The notes: generated by a model from the sequence alone, not told the origin. DNA of 64,000 bases from Ramlibacter pinisoli (GCF_009758015.1 NZ_WSEL01000011.1:216424-280423), one strand, 5' to 3'. Counted from the stretch's first letter, positions 48,556 through 60,925 are shown. Numbers and translations: made by a program.

Positions 48556-49157
48556 GCGGCCCTGGCGTGCAGACGGCCAGCGCTGCGGCGCTGGTCACCA
48601 GCGTGGCGCCGCGGCGCCCGGTCGAGGAGCAGCTGCGCGCCGCCGGCCTCGAGCTGCTCGGCTGCTGCGTCCAGCTGTCCGACCGGCGCGAGCTGCTGCA
48701 GGAGTCGCCGCTGCTGGCCGATTTCACGCCGGCCGAACTCGACATCCTGGGCGAGGCCATGCTGCGCGTGCGCGCGCAGGCCGGGCAGGTGCTGATCGCC
48801 GAAGACGACATCAGCGACTGGATGATGCTGCTGCTGTCGGGGACCGTGGACGTCGGCAAGCGCAAGGTGGGGGCCGAGGTGCTGCAACCCCCGCGCGCCG
48901 ACACGACGCGGCTGGCGGTGGTCAAGGCCGGCGCGGTGCTGGGCGAGATGTCGATGCTGGACGGCGAGCCACGCTACGCGAGCTGCTGGGCGCTGGGCGA
49001 GGTGGAGGCGGCGGTGCTGTCGCGGGCGGCGGTGGCGCGCCTGATCACCGAGCAGCCGGCGGTCGGCGCCAAGCTCCTGGTCAAGCTCACGCAGCTGCTG
49101 GCCCAGCGCCTGCGCAACACCAGCAACCAGGTGATGCGGATGCTGCAGGCCGGCTGA
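48552..49157 (+). CDS. Cyclic-nucleotide-binding-domain protein
   Basis: A 201-residue protein with a Crp-type nucleotide-binding fold at about 55-190 (LADFTPAELDILGEAML, LSGTVDVGKRK, GAVLGEMSMLDGEPRYASCWA) and no DNA-binding domain. The PRYAS segment occupies the phosphate-binding cassette position but the canonical RxA order is altered (GEPRYAS). Its ATG overlaps the lipoprotein stop, so it is part of the lipid transport operon and may regulate it by binding a nucleotide. Ligand unknown. Confidence 0.88.
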   Translation: MSGPGVQTASAAALVTSVAPRRPVEEQLRAAGLELLGCCVQLSDRRELLQESPLLADFTPAELDILGEAMLRVRAQAGQVLIAEDDISDWMMLLLSGTVDVGKRKVGAEVLQPPRADTTRLAVVKAGAVLGEMSMLDGEPRYASCWALGEVEAAVLSRAAVARLITEQPAVGAKLLVKLTQLLAQRLRNTSNQVMRMLQAG

Positions 49158-49163
49158 AGCGGC

Positions 49164-49796
49164 TCAGCGGCCCAGGGCCGGGAACAGCTTGAGCAGGCCG
49201 AGCGCCATCACTTCGACGGCCAGCGCCGCCAGGATCAGGCCCATCAGGCGCGTCATCACGTTGATGCCGGTGCGCCCCAGCACGCGCGCGATCACGTCGG
49301 CCAGCGACAGGCAGACGGCGGTGGCCAGGGCGATGACCACCCCGTAGCCCACCAGCGTGAGCAGCTGCAGGACGGTGTGCGCCTGCTCGGCGTAGATGAC
49401 CACGGTGGAGATGGTGGCCGGGCCGGTGAGCAGCGGGATGGTCAGCGGGACCACCGCGATGCTGGCGCCCATGGCCGCCTTCTCCGCGCCTTCGGCCATC
49501 TCGTCGCCCGAGCGCTTGGCTTCGGCCGGCTGGGCGTTCAGCATGTTCAGCGCGCTGGTCAGCAGCAGCATGCCGCCGCCGACCTGGAAACTGGCCAGCG
49601 AGATGCCGAAGAACGCCAGCAGCTGCAGCCCCAGCAGGGCGCTGGAGGCGATCACCACGAAGGCGGTGAACGAGGCCGTGAGCACCGTGCTGCGCCGCTG
49701 CAGCGCCGAGAAGCCCTGGGTGTAGTGGATGAAGAACGGCACGATCGCGAGCGGGTTCACGATCGCGAGCAGGGTGACCAGCGGCTTGAGGTCCAT
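49164..49796 (-). CDS. MarC-family integral membrane protein
   Basis: A 210-residue protein with six hydrophobic helices. MarC/UPF0056 features are IVNPLAIVPFFI near the start and VVPLTIPLLTGPATISTVV in the middle. Function unknown; the family was wrongly linked to antibiotic resistance. It converges with the lipid transport operon (stops 6 bases apart). Confidence 0.93.
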   Translation of the reverse strand: MDLKPLVTLLAIVNPLAIVPFFIHYTQGFSALQRRSTVLTASFTAFVVIASSALLGLQLLAFFGISLASFQVGGGMLLLTSALNMLNAQPAEAKRSGDEMAEGAEKAAMGASIAVVPLTIPLLTGPATISTVVIYAEQAHTVLQLLTLVGYGVVIALATAVCLSLADVIARVLGRTGINVMTRLMGLILAALAVEVMALGLLKLFPALGR

Positions 49797-49847
49797 CTCA
49801 GCCCGTGGCCCGGCGCACCGCGCCGCCGCAGTGCGGGTGCAGCGCCA

Positions 49848-50594
49848 TTAGCGGCCTCCCGACACGTCGACCAGGCTCATGGTGGTGTAGCTGGCCTGCG
49901 GCGACAGCAGCCAGACGATGGCCTCGGCGACCTCGTCGGCGCCGCCGCCGCGTTGCATCGGCACCAGGTGGGCGAGCTGCTGCACCCGGTCGGGGATGCC
50001 GCCGGAGGCGTGGATCTCGGTCTCGATCAGGCCCGGGCGCACCGCGTTGACGCGGATGCCCTCGGCCGCCACCTCCTTGGCCAGGCCGATCGTGAAGGCG
50101 TCGATGGCGCCCTTGGCGGCCGCGTAGTCGACGTACTGGCCCGGCGCGCCGAGCCGGGCGGCCGCGCTCGAGAGGTTGACGATGGCCCCGCCGGAGCCGC
50201 CGTGGCGCGTGCTCATCCGCCGGATGGCTTCACGTGCGCACACCATGCTGCCGATGACGTTGATGGCGAACATGCGCTGCAGGCGCTCGGTGGACATCTC
50301 CTCGACCCGCGCCGCCACGTCGACCACGCCGGCGTTGTTCACCAGCCCGGTGAGCCGCCCCAGCCGGGCCTCGACCTGCTCGAACATGGCGAGGACCTGC
50401 TCCTCCCGTGCCACGTCGGCCTGCACCGCCAGCGCGGTGCCGCCAGCCGACTGGATGGCGCGCACCACGGTGTCGGCCGCCGCGGCGTTGGCCGCGTAGT
50501 TGACCGCCACAGCCCATCCGCGTGCCGCGGCCAGCCGGGCGGTCGCAGCGCCGATCCCGCGGCTGCCGCCGGTGACCAGGATGACTTGTTCCAT
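49848..50594 (-). CDS. Short-chain dehydrogenase/reductase
   Basis: A 248-residue classical SDR. NAD(P) motif TGGSRGIG (8-15), VNNAGV, catalytic Ser in NLSSAAA and the YAAAK pair. The Ser-Tyr-Lys triad is intact. Substrate unknown; it resembles YgfF-like sugar or 3-oxoacyl reductases. It lies upstream of marC on the same strand and is divergent from the DsbA-like isomerase gene. Confidence 0.92.
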   Translation of the reverse strand: MEQVILVTGGSRGIGAATARLAAARGWAVAVNYAANAAAADTVVRAIQSAGGTALAVQADVAREEQVLAMFEQVEARLGRLTGLVNNAGVVDVAARVEEMSTERLQRMFAINVIGSMVCAREAIRRMSTRHGGSGGAIVNLSSAAARLGAPGQYVDYAAAKGAIDAFTIGLAKEVAAEGIRVNAVRPGLIETEIHASGGIPDRVQQLAHLVPMQRGGGADEVAEAIVWLLSPQASYTTMSLVDVSGGR

Positions 50595-50677
50595 CGGCTC
50601 CTCCTGCCCCGGTCGGGCGATTACGATACGGCCCGATTAGAACAAAGCGGCCCCCAACCGCGCCTTCCGGAGACGAC

Positions 50678-51277
50678 GTGCCCCACGCGATCGAATACTT
50701 CCTCGCCCCGCAGAGCCCCTGGACCTATCTGGGCCACGAGCGCTTCGTGGCCATGGCCCGCGCTGCCGGCACCGCCGTCCGCGTGCTGCCGATGGACCTG
50801 GGCCGGGTGTTCCCGGTCAGCGGCGGGCTGCCGCTGCCCAAGCGGGCGCCGCAACGGCAGGCGTACCGGCTGGTCGAGCTGCAGCGGTTCCGCGACCACC
50901 TGGGCCTGCCGCTGAACCTGCACCCCAAGTTCTTCCCGGTCTCGGCCGATCCGGCCTCGCGCCTGATCATCGCGGTCGACCTGCACGACGGCAGCGAGGC
51001 CGCGCTGCGCCTCACCGGTGCGGTGCTGACGGCGGTGTGGGCGCAGGAGCGCGACATCGCCGATGCGGCGACGCTGGCCGGCCTGCTGCGCGAGTGCGGG
51101 CTGGCCGCGGCGCGGCTGGACGACGCCGCGGCGCCGGCGGTGCAGCAGCGCTACGACGAGAACACGCAGGCCGCCATCGACCGCGGCCTGTTCGGCTCGC
51201 CCAGCTACGTCGTCGATGGCGAACTGTTCTGGGGGCAGGACCGGCTCGAGTTCGTGCAACGCAAACTTCAATCCTGA
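50678..51277 (+). CDS. 2-hydroxychromene-2-carboxylate isomerase-like (GST kappa/DsbA fold)
   Basis: A 199-residue member of the DsbA/GST-kappa superfamily. The N-terminal [15 protein letters not shown] has the SPW segment at the place of the CxxC motif, so it is an isomerase-like and not a disulfide oxidase. The C-terminus contains [28 protein letters not shown] isomerases act in naphthalene-type aromatic degradation with glutathione; no such pathway is adjacent. GTG start at 50678 after CCGGAGA. Confidence 0.88.
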   Translation: MPHAIEYFLAPQSPWTYLGHERFVAMARAAGTAVRVLPMDLGRVFPVSGGLPLPKRAPQRQAYRLVELQRFRDHLGLPLNLHPKFFPVSADPASRLIIAVDLHDGSEAALRLTGAVLTAVWAQERDIADAATLAGLLRECGLAAARLDDAAAPAVQQRYDENTQAAIDRGLFGSPSYVVDGELFWGQDRLEFVQRKLQS

Positions 51278-51294
51278 CCGACTAGGAGTACGAC

Positions 51295-51981
51295 ATGGGT
51301 GCATTCGTGGACCTCAAGGCCGCCGACGGCTTCGCCTTCCCCGCCTACGTGGCGCAACCCCAGGGCGCCGCCAAGGGCGCGGTGGTGGTGCTGCAGGAAA
51401 TCTTCGGCGTCAACTCCCACATCCGGGCGGTGGCCGACGGCTACGCGGCGCAGGGCTTCCTGGCCGTGGCGCCCTCGACCTTCCACCGCGTCAAGCCGGG
51501 CGTGGAGCTGGGCTACACGCAGGACGACATGTCGGCCGGCTTCGCGCTCAAGACCGCGGTCGAGGCCCTGCCGGCACCCGGCGTGCTGCAGGACATCCAG
51601 GCCGCGATCCAGCATGCCGCGCGCGGCGGCAAGGTCGGCATCGTCGGCTACTGCTGGGGCGGGCTGCTGTCCTGGCGCTCGGCCTGCCAGCTCGACGGGC
51701 TGTCGGCCGCGGTCACCTACTACGGCGGCGGAATGACCACGCCGGACGAGGCGGCCCGCCATCCCAAGGTGCCGGTGCTGTCGCACTTCGGCGACCAGGA
51801 CCACTGGATCCCGCTGGACAGCGTGGAGGCTTTCAAGAAGGGCCACCCCGAGGTCGAGGTGCACGTCTACCCGGCCAACCACGGCTTCAACTGCGACCAG
51901 CGCGGGTCCTACGACGCCGCGGCGGCCAAGCTGGCCCTCGAGCGCTCGCTGGCCTTCTTCGGCAAGCACCTGGCGGCCTGA
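51295..51981 (+). CDS. Dienelactone hydrolase family protein
   Basis: A 228-residue alpha/beta hydrolase. The nucleophile is Cys120 in GYCWGG, with the acid in GDQDHWIP and His in NHGFNC, which is the Cys-Asp-His triad of dienelactone hydrolase. It acts on lactone or ester intermediates, possibly in chlorinated or other aromatic breakdown. It follows the isomerase gene by 17 bases and overlaps the next gene by one base. Confidence 0.93.
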   Translation: MGAFVDLKAADGFAFPAYVAQPQGAAKGAVVVLQEIFGVNSHIRAVADGYAAQGFLAVAPSTFHRVKPGVELGYTQDDMSAGFALKTAVEALPAPGVLQDIQAAIQHAARGGKVGIVGYCWGGLLSWRSACQLDGLSAAVTYYGGGMTTPDEAARHPKVPVLSHFGDQDHWIPLDSVEAFKKGHPEVEVHVYPANHGFNCDQRGSYDAAAAKLALERSLAFFGKHLAA

Positions 51982-52877
51982 TGCGCGCCCGGCTCGTCGC
52001 GGCGCTGCTTTCGCTGGCCGCGGCGGCAGCGCCGGCGCTGGCGCTGGCGGCGGGCTATGCCGGCCCGCTGTTCGACGCCCACCTGCACTACAACGAGGAG
52101 GCCTGGAACGGCAGCAGCGGGCCGCACCCGCCGGCCGACGTGCTGGGCCGGATGCAGCGCAACGGCGTCAAGGCCATCATCGCCAACTCGCGTCCCAACG
52201 ACGGCACCCACCTGCTGGCCTCCCTGCCGCAGGTGCGCGCCGCCGGCGTCGCGGTGGTGCCGTTCGTGCGCCTGTACCGCAACCGGGCCGACTACGACAA
52301 CTGGTTCCGCGACCCGGGCATCTACGCCATGGTGCAGGCCGAACTGGCGCGTGGCACGGCGGCCGGGCCGTTCCGCGGCATCGGCGAGTTCCACCTGTAC
52401 GACAGCGCCAATGCCAACGGGCCGGTGGCGCGCCAGCTGATGCAGCTGGCGGAGGAGCGGCAGCTCGCGGTGCTGGCGCATGTCGACGACGCGGCGATCG
52501 ACCTGCTGATGGCGCACACCGCCAGCCGGGGCCAGAAGCTGCGCCTGATCTGGGCCCACACCGGCATCGGCGGCGCGCCGGTGGCCCGCGTCGACCAGCT
52601 GCTGACGCGCTACCCGCTGCTGGTGGGCGAGCTGTCGTACCGGCCCGGCCTGACCTGCGATGCTCGCAAGCTGTGTCCCGAGTGGCGCCAGCTGCTGCTG
52701 AAGTACCCGACCCGCTTCGTGCTGGGCTCGGACACCTGGGTCAACCAGCGCTGGACGTCCTACGACGACACCATGAACGGCTACCGCAGCTGGCTGGCCG
52801 AGCTGCCGCCGGACGTGGCGCGCCGCATCGCCTGGGACAACGCCGCCGGCCTGTTCGGCCTGCCCTCGCCCCCATGA
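51981..52877 (+). CDS. Exported amidohydrolase-like protein
   Basis: A 298-residue protein with a signal peptide (about 1-24, ending LALAAG) and a TIM-barrel amidohydrolase-like domain. The metal HxH is DAHLHYN, further His are in LAHVDD and WAHTGIGG, and an Asp in LGSDTWV. The combination fits the amidohydrolase_2 type. The substrate is unknown. Its ATG overlaps the stop of the dienelactone hydrolase by one base; the next gene starts inside its last codons. Confidence 0.88.
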   Translation: MRARLVAALLSLAAAAAPALALAAGYAGPLFDAHLHYNEEAWNGSSGPHPPADVLGRMQRNGVKAIIANSRPNDGTHLLASLPQVRAAGVAVVPFVRLYRNRADYDNWFRDPGIYAMVQAELARGTAAGPFRGIGEFHLYDSANANGPVARQLMQLAEERQLAVLAHVDDAAIDLLMAHTASRGQKLRLIWAHTGIGGAPVARVDQLLTRYPLLVGELSYRPGLTCDARKLCPEWRQLLLKYPTRFVLGSDTWVNQRWTSYDDTMNGYRSWLAELPPDVARRIAWDNAAGLFGLPSPP

Positions 52878-53521
52878 TCGAACTGCACCACTATCCCGGC
52901 ACCGCGGCCATGGTGCCGCACATCCTGCTGGAGGAGATCGGCGCGCCGTACCGGCGGGTCCACGTCGACCGCCCGGCCAACGAGCACAAGCAGCCGCCCT
53001 ACCTGCAGCTGAACCCGAACGGCCTGATTCCCGTGCTGGTCGACGGTGACCTGGTGCTGTACGAGACGGCCGCCATCGTGCTGCACCTGTGCGACCGCCA
53101 GCCGCGGGCGGGGCTGGCGCCGGCCGTCGGCACGGACCAGCGCAGCCACTTCTACAAGTGGCTGGTGTGGGCCACCAACACCCTGCAGGCGACCCTGATG
53201 GCGTACTTCTATCCCGAGCGCTGGGTCGATCCCGGCAACGCCGAGGGGGCGGCGCAGGTCAGGCGCCAGGCGCAGGCCAGGGTGGCCGGCATGCTCGACC
53301 AGCTCGATGCCCAGCTCGCCGCCGGCGGGCCCTGGTTCCTAGGTCCGCAGTACTCGGCCGTGGACGCCTACCTGTGGACGCTGTGCCGCTGGACGCGCAA
53401 TTTCAGCGCCGACCGCGCGCGCGACCGGCCGCACCTGGGGCCCTACCTGCAACGCGTGTTGGAGCGGCCGGCCGTGCAGCGGGCGATTGCCAACGAGAAG
53501 CTGCAGCCGCCCTACGTCTGA
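52874..53521 (+). CDS. Glutathione S-transferase family protein
   Basis: A 215-residue GST. The N-terminal thioredoxin fold has the cis-Pro glutathione site [13 protein letters not shown] and [10 protein letters not shown]; the C-terminal helical domain has [17 protein letters not shown]. Overlaps the previous gene by 4 bases, giving a four-gene run (isomerase, hydrolase, amidohydrolase, GST). It converges with the DUF72 gene; the two coding ends overlap by 10 bases. Confidence 0.93.
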   Translation: MIELHHYPGTAAMVPHILLEEIGAPYRRVHVDRPANEHKQPPYLQLNPNGLIPVLVDGDLVLYETAAIVLHLCDRQPRAGLAPAVGTDQRSHFYKWLVWATNTLQATLMAYFYPERWVDPGNAEGAAQVRRQAQARVAGMLDQLDAQLAAGGPWFLGPQYSAVDAYLWTLCRWTRNFSADRARDRPHLGPYLQRVLERPAVQRAIANEKLQPPYV

Positions 53522-54246
53522 GCGAGCAGCTCGCGCAGACGCAGCGCATCGCCGGTGGCCGCGCCGCGGGCCGTGTTGTCGAAGATGCACCAGGCGTCCC
53601 TGCCTTCGTCCGCGGCCAGCCGCAGCCGCTGCGCCAGTGCCAGCAGCGTCGCCTCCGGATACGGTGAGGTGTAGACCCGCGGCCAGCCGTGCAGGCGCAG
53701 ATAGACGCACTGCGGCCAGCCGCCCGGCCAGCGGCCCGGTGCATGGCGCACCGGGTCGGCCAGGACGCGGGCGATGCGGCGCTGTGCCAGCCAGGCGTCG
53801 ACGGCGGGCGTGAACCAGCTGGCGTGGCGCGGCTCCAGCACCGCCGGCGCCGGATGCAGCCCGTGCAGGGCGGCGAAGAAGGCATCGGCCGTCGGAGCGT
53901 CGAACGCCAGGCTGGGTGGCAGTTGCACCAGCAGGGCCCGCAGGCGGTCTCCGAGCGCGCCGGCGGCGTCGAGGAACGACCGCAACGGCGCCTCGCAGTC
54001 CACCAGGCGCCGCTCATGGGTGATCTCCCGCGGCAGCTTGGCCGAGAACGCGAAGCCGTCCGGCACCTCGGCCGCCCAGCGGGCCCAGGTCGCGGCGCGG
54101 TGCGGACGGTGGAAGGACGAATTGATCTCGCAGGCCTCGAAGACCTGCGCGTAGCGCTGCAGGTGGCTGGCGCCGGCAGGAAACCGGTGCTGCTCCCCGG
54201 GTGCCAGCGACCAGCCGGCGGTGCCGATGCGGATCGTGCCGGCCAC
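53512..54246 (-). CDS. DUF72 domain protein (YecE-like)
   Basis: A 244-residue DUF72 protein, TIM-barrel fold of unknown reaction. Typical segments are IRIGTAGWS at the start, EINSSFHRPHRAATWARWA, FAFSAKLPREITHERRL, and YLRLHGWP followed by CIFDNTARG near the end. GTG start at 54246, just inside the end of corA, indicating cotranscription. An apparent longer frame extending into corA is an artefact. Confidence 0.92.
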   Translation of the reverse strand: MAGTIRIGTAGWSLAPGEQHRFPAGASHLQRYAQVFEACEINSSFHRPHRAATWARWAAEVPDGFAFSAKLPREITHERRLVDCEAPLRSFLDAAGALGDRLRALLVQLPPSLAFDAPTADAFFAALHGLHPAPAVLEPRHASWFTPAVDAWLAQRRIARVLADPVRHAPGRWPGGWPQCVYLRLHGWPRVYTSPYPEATLLALAQRLRLAADEGRDAWCIFDNTARGAATGDALRLRELLAQT

Positions 54247-54251
54247 GAGCG

Positions 54252-55358
54252 CTAGCGCGCGCTGCGTTCCAGGTAGTGCTTGCGCCAGAACACCAGCCCG
54301 AGCAGCGCCGCGACCGCCGCCATGCTGCCGATGGCCAGCCAGAAACCGAACCGGTCGTGCAGCAGCGGCATGCTGGCGAAGTTCATGCCGAACACGCCGG
54401 TGATCAGGTTCAGCGGCAGGAAGATGGCCGTCAGCGCCGTCAGGGTGCGCATGATGTTGTTGGTGCGGTGGCTCTGGGCCGAGAAGTGGATCTGCACCAC
54501 GCTCTCGGCGCCCTGCTCCATGCGCCGGACCTGGTGCACCACCCGCTGGATGTGCTCGATGACGTCGCGCGCCCGGGCGGTCAGGCCATCGCGCTCGGCC
54601 TGCGTGAGGCCGGGCGGCGGCTGCTCGCGGGCGGTGTCCAGCCACTCCTGCATGGCGTCGTTCTGCTCCTCGCACAGGTCTTCCAGCATGTGCAGCTCGC
54701 GCCGGGCGACCATCAGCGCGCTCCAGCCGCGGTAGTCGGAGCCCGGCCGCAGCAGCTCCTGCTGCCAGCGGTCGAGCTCGGTGCTCAGCTGCTTGCGCAG
54801 TTCCAGGTAGCTGTCGACCATGACGTTCACCATCCGCAGCATCAGGTCGGCCGGACTGCCCGGCAGGCGGCTGCGGTTGCCGTTCAGGCCCTCGCTCTGC
54901 ACCGCGTCGGACAGGTAGCGGCTGATGAACGAGCGCGCGGTGAAGCAGCCCTGCGGGTGCACCGTCACCAGCAGGCGGTCGAACACCACGAAGGCGACAG
55001 CCCGGGTGCGGATGCGGAAGAAGCTGGCCAGCATCTGGGCGCCGGCGCCGCGCGGCAGCCCCTGGCCCTGCAGCTCCTGGTCGACCTCGTCGGCCGTCGC
55101 CAGGCGGCGGAACACCACCAGGTCGTACACCGAGGTGTAGTCGTAGTGCGAGGGGTGCAGGGCGTTGTCCAGGTCCTGGACATGGAGGTCGAGCAGGGCC
55201 GAGCCACCGATGCGCTGCACCGCCGCCTGCAGGGCCGGCAGTTCCTCGTGCAGCGTCTCGCGGTCGAGGTAGATCCAGACGAAGCCGTCGGCCGGCCCCC
55301 GCCGGGGCAGCGTGTCGAGGAAGCGGAGCGTGCCGGCCGTGAATTCGACGAGCTGCAT
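54252..55358 (-). CDS. CorA-family divalent cation transporter
   Basis: A 368-residue CorA-type protein: a large cytoplasmic alpha/beta domain, a long stalk helix (about 200-300) and two C-terminal transmembrane helices. The pore signature GVFGMNF (GMN) follows the first helix, and the tail is basic (WRKHYLERSAR). It may carry magnesium or, in the ZntB branch, zinc; the sequence does not settle it. It starts 9 bases after the hemB stop on the same strand. Confidence 0.92.
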   Translation of the reverse strand: MQLVEFTAGTLRFLDTLPRRGPADGFVWIYLDRETLHEELPALQAAVQRIGGSALLDLHVQDLDNALHPSHYDYTSVYDLVVFRRLATADEVDQELQGQGLPRGAGAQMLASFFRIRTRAVAFVVFDRLLVTVHPQGCFTARSFISRYLSDAVQSEGLNGNRSRLPGSPADLMLRMVNVMVDSYLELRKQLSTELDRWQQELLRPGSDYRGWSALMVARRELHMLEDLCEEQNDAMQEWLDTAREQPPPGLTQAERDGLTARARDVIEHIQRVVHQVRRMEQGAESVVQIHFSAQSHRTNNIMRTLTALTAIFLPLNLITGVFGMNFASMPLLHDRFGFWLAIGSMAAVAALLGLVFWRKHYLERSAR

Positions 55359-55367
55359 CGGGAGGCG

Positions 55368-58215
<2,848 letters not shown>

Positions 58216-58225
58216 AATTGCCGCG

Positions 58226-58573
58226 ATGAGCGACGCATCCTCCCGGCCCTCGTACTACGAGCGCCACATCTTCTTCTGCCTGAACAAGCGAAGCAACGGC
58301 GAGAACTGCTGTGCCGACCACAACGCCCAGGAGGCGTTCGACCGCTGCAAGGCGCAGGTGAAGTCGCAGGGGCTCGCCGGTCCGGGCAAGGTGCGGGTGA
58401 ACAAGGCCGGATGCCTCGATCGCTGCGCCGCCGGCCCGGTCGCCGTGGTCTACCCCGAGGCGGTCTGGTACACCTACGTCGACGCCCAGGACATCGACGA
58501 GATCGTCGAGTCGCACCTGAAGAACGGGCGCGTGGTCGAGCGCCTGCTCACCCCACCCCACCTGGGCCGATGA
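58226..58573 (+). CDS. 2Fe-2S ferredoxin, thioredoxin-fold type
   Basis: A 115-residue ferredoxin-like protein with thioredoxin fold. Four ligand cysteines are available: Cys18 (FFCLN), Cys28 or Cys29 (GENCC), Cys63 and Cys67 (AGCLDRC). The pattern matches the (2Fe-2S) proteins related to NuoE and the Aquifex ferredoxin. It starts 10 bases after the VanZ gene, and its stop overlaps the hydrolase ATG. Electron partner unknown. Confidence 0.93.
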   Translation: MSDASSRPSYYERHIFFCLNKRSNGENCCADHNAQEAFDRCKAQVKSQGLAGPGKVRVNKAGCLDRCAAGPVAVVYPEAVWYTYVDAQDIDEIVESHLKNGRVVERLLTPPHLGR

Positions 58574-59193
58574 ACGCGCAGACCGAACGGCTGCACCTGC
58601 AGGGCGCGGCCGGCGCCATCGAGGTGCAGCGCGACGCCCCCGCCGGCACGCCGGTCGGCACTGCCGTCATCGCCCACCCGCATCCGCTGTTCGGCGGCAC
58701 CATGGACAACAAGGTGGTGCAGACCCTGGCGCGCGCCTTCGTGCAGGCGGGCTGGACGGCAGTGCGCTTCAACTTCCGCGGCGTCGGCGGCTCGGCCGGC
58801 GTGCACGACGAGGGCCGCGGCGAGGCCGAGGACATGGGCGCGGTGCTGCAGGCGCTGGCCCCGGACGGCCCGGTGGCACTGGCCGGCTTCTCGTTCGGCG
58901 CCTTCGTGGCCAGCCGGGTGCTCGCGGCCGCGTGGAGCACGCGCGAGGTGCGCAAGGTGGTCCTGGTCGGCACCGCAGCCCAGCGCTTCGAGGTGTCGGT
59001 GCTGCCGCCGGAGGCGCACGATCGCACGCTGGTGGTCCACGGCGAGCAGGACGACACCGTGTCGCTGCAGTCGGTGATGGACTGGGCGCGCCCGCAGTCG
59101 CTCCCTGTTACGGTTGTGCCAGGAGGCGGGCATTTCTTCCACGGACAATTGCCGCTGCTGAAATCCCTGGTGGCGCGCCACCTGCGTTCCTGA
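58570..59193 (+). CDS. Alpha/beta hydrolase
   Basis: A 207-residue alpha/beta hydrolase of the small CocE-like or YfdB-like type. It shows HPHPLFGGTMDN, FNFRGVGGS, the nucleophile elbow GFSFGAF, the acid in HGEQDDTV and His in GGHFFHG. Substrate unknown. Overlaps the ferredoxin gene by 4 bases. Confidence 0.93.
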   Translation: MNAQTERLHLQGAAGAIEVQRDAPAGTPVGTAVIAHPHPLFGGTMDNKVVQTLARAFVQAGWTAVRFNFRGVGGSAGVHDEGRGEAEDMGAVLQALAPDGPVALAGFSFGAFVASRVLAAAWSTREVRKVVLVGTAAQRFEVSVLPPEAHDRTLVVHGEQDDTVSLQSVMDWARPQSLPVTVVPGGGHFFHGQLPLLKSLVARHLRS

Positions 59194-59203
59194 TCCCCCG
59201 CCC

Positions 59204-60361
59204 ATGATTCGACTCGCCCAGGCGCTGGCCGCGCCTTTGCTGGCGTTGCTTTGCCTCGCGGCCGCCGCCCAGACGCCACAGCCGCCCGACATCGCGGCGC
59301 GCAGCTACCTCCTGCTGGACGTCAGCGCCAACCAGGTGCTGGCCGGGCGCGAGGCCGACTCGCCGGTGGAGCCGGCCTCGCTCACCAAGCTGATGTCGGC
59401 CTACCTGGTGTTCGATGCGCTGCGCTCCGGGAAGATCTCGCTGCAGCAGCCGCTCCCGGTCAGCGTGCGGGCCTCGAAGATGCCCGGTTCGCGCATGTTC
59501 ATCGACGCCGGCATGCAGGTGCCGGCGGAGGACCTGATCAAGGGAATGGTCGTGCAGTCCGGCAACGACGCGACGATGGCCCTGGCCGAAGCCGTGGGCG
59601 GGACCGCCGAGCGCTTCGTGCAGCTGATGAACGACCAGGCCAAGGCGCTGGGCATGAAGAGCACGGACTTCCGCAACCCGGTGGGCCTGTCGGAGCCGGG
59701 GCACATGACCACGGCGCGCGACCTGGGCATCCTGGCCACGCGGCTGATGCAGGACTATCCCGAGTTCGTGGGCTATTACGCGATCAGGAAGTACCGCTAC
59801 CAGGGCACGCCGACCGCCAACGACACCAACCGGAACATGCTGCTGTTCCGCGATCCCACGGTCGACGGCCTCCATGCCGGCCACACCGACACGGCCGGCT
59901 ACTGCCTGATCACCACCGCCCGGCGCGACTTCCCCAACCTGCCCGGCCGGCGCCTGCTGTCCATCGTGCTGGGCGCCGGCAGCGAGGCCGGTCGCGCCAA
60001 CGAGTCGCAGAAGCTGTTGAACTGGGGGTTCACCGCCTACGAGGGCATCAAGCTGTTCGATGCCAACCAGGCGGTGGTGACACCGCAGGTCTGGAAGGGC
60101 ACCGCGCCGACGGTCAAGCTCGGGCGTCCGCAGCCGCTGGTGGTGGCGGTGCCGGCCGGCACCGCGGGCCAGCTCAAGACGGCGGTGGCCCGGCCCGACC
60201 CGCTGGTGGCCCCGTTCACCAAGGGCCAGCAGGTCGGCGCCCTCAAGGTGACGGCCGGCGACCGGGCGGTGGCCGACGTGCCGCTGCTGGTGCTGGAGCC
60301 GGTGGAGCAGGCCGGCATCCTCGGCCGCGCCTGGGACGCGCTGCGCCTCTGGATCAAGTGA
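59204..60361 (+). CDS. PBP5/6-type D-alanyl-D-alanine carboxypeptidase with altered KTG motif
   Basis: A 385-residue periplasmic serine peptidase: signal peptide about 1-22 (ending AAAQ), peptidase S11 domain (30-265) and the C-terminal PBP5_C beta domain (about 285-370) with an amphipathic membrane-binding tail (WDALRLWIK). The nucleophile Ser59 and Lys62 form SLTK, and SGN is at 119-121. The third motif, normally Lys-Thr-Gly, reads His224-Ala225-Gly226 (DGLHAGHTDTAG). It trims D-Ala from muropeptide pentapeptides if active. The altered triad may lower activity; DacA or DacC assignment is therefore kept general. Confidence 0.9.
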   Translation: MIRLAQALAAPLLALLCLAAAAQTPQPPDIAARSYLLLDVSANQVLAGREADSPVEPASLTKLMSAYLVFDALRSGKISLQQPLPVSVRASKMPGSRMFIDAGMQVPAEDLIKGMVVQSGNDATMALAEAVGGTAERFVQLMNDQAKALGMKSTDFRNPVGLSEPGHMTTARDLGILATRLMQDYPEFVGYYAIRKYRYQGTPTANDTNRNMLLFRDPTVDGLHAGHTDTAGYCLITTARRDFPNLPGRRLLSIVLGAGSEAGRANESQKLLNWGFTAYEGIKLFDANQAVVTPQVWKGTAPTVKLGRPQPLVVAVPAGTAGQLKTAVARPDPLVAPFTKGQQVGALKVTAGDRAVADVPLLVLEPVEQAGILGRAWDALRLWIK

Positions 60362-60428
60362 GCGGGCGCGGGCGCGTGCCGCCCGCTGCCGGCCGGCGCC
60401 CTGCTGGCGGGGCGCCGTTCCCCGGCCC

Positions 60429-60457
60429 TTGAGGGAAAACCCGTCCCGGGATATACT
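60429..60457 (+). promoter_or_regulatory. Promoter of the str operon
   Basis: TTGAGG (60429-60434), a 17-base spacer, TATACT (60452-60457). It lies 91 bases upstream of the rpsL start; the leader carries GC-rich inverted repeats such as GCGGG/CCCGC. This is the likely main promoter for rpsL-rpsG-fusA-tuf. Confidence 0.8.
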
Positions 60458-60547
60458 GGCGGGCTTTCCCGCATTTGGGGCGGGAGGGGTGTTGCCAGCC
60501 GCAGCCGCGGCTGGCGCCGTTTACAGACGTTTAGGGACGTTTTCTCA

Positions 60548-60925
60548 ATGCCAACCATCAATCAACTAGTGCGTCAGGGGCGGGAGGTCGAAAAGACCAA
60601 GTCCAAGTCCCCCGCGATGCAGAACAGCCCCCAGCGCCGGGGCGTGTGCACGCGCGTGTACACCACGACGCCGAAGAAGCCGAACTCGGCCCTGCGCAAG
60701 GTCGCCAAGGTGCGCCTGACCAACGGGTTCGAGGTCATCTCGTACATCGGCGGCGAAGGCCACAACCTGCAGGAGCACTCGGTCGTGCTCGTGCGCGGCG
60801 GTCGCGTCAAGGATCTGCCCGGCGTTCGTTATCACATCGTGCGCGGTTCGCTGGACCTGCAGGGCGTGAAGGATCGCAAGCAGTCGCGTTCCAAGTACGG
60901 CGCCAAGCGCCCGAAGAAGGCCTGA
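60548..60925 (+). CDS. rpsL: 30S ribosomal protein S12
   Basis: A 125-residue S12, which monitors decoding. The residues altered in streptomycin resistance are unchanged: the [12 protein letters not shown] and [10 protein letters not shown] segments have the wild-type Lys. The N-terminus is [18 protein letters not shown]. First gene of the str operon, 164 bases before rpsG. Confidence 0.99.
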   Translation: MPTINQLVRQGREVEKTKSKSPAMQNSPQRRGVCTRVYTTTPKKPNSALRKVAKVRLTNGFEVISYIGGEGHNLQEHSVVLVRGGRVKDLPGVRYHIVRGSLDLQGVKDRKQSRSKYGAKRPKKA

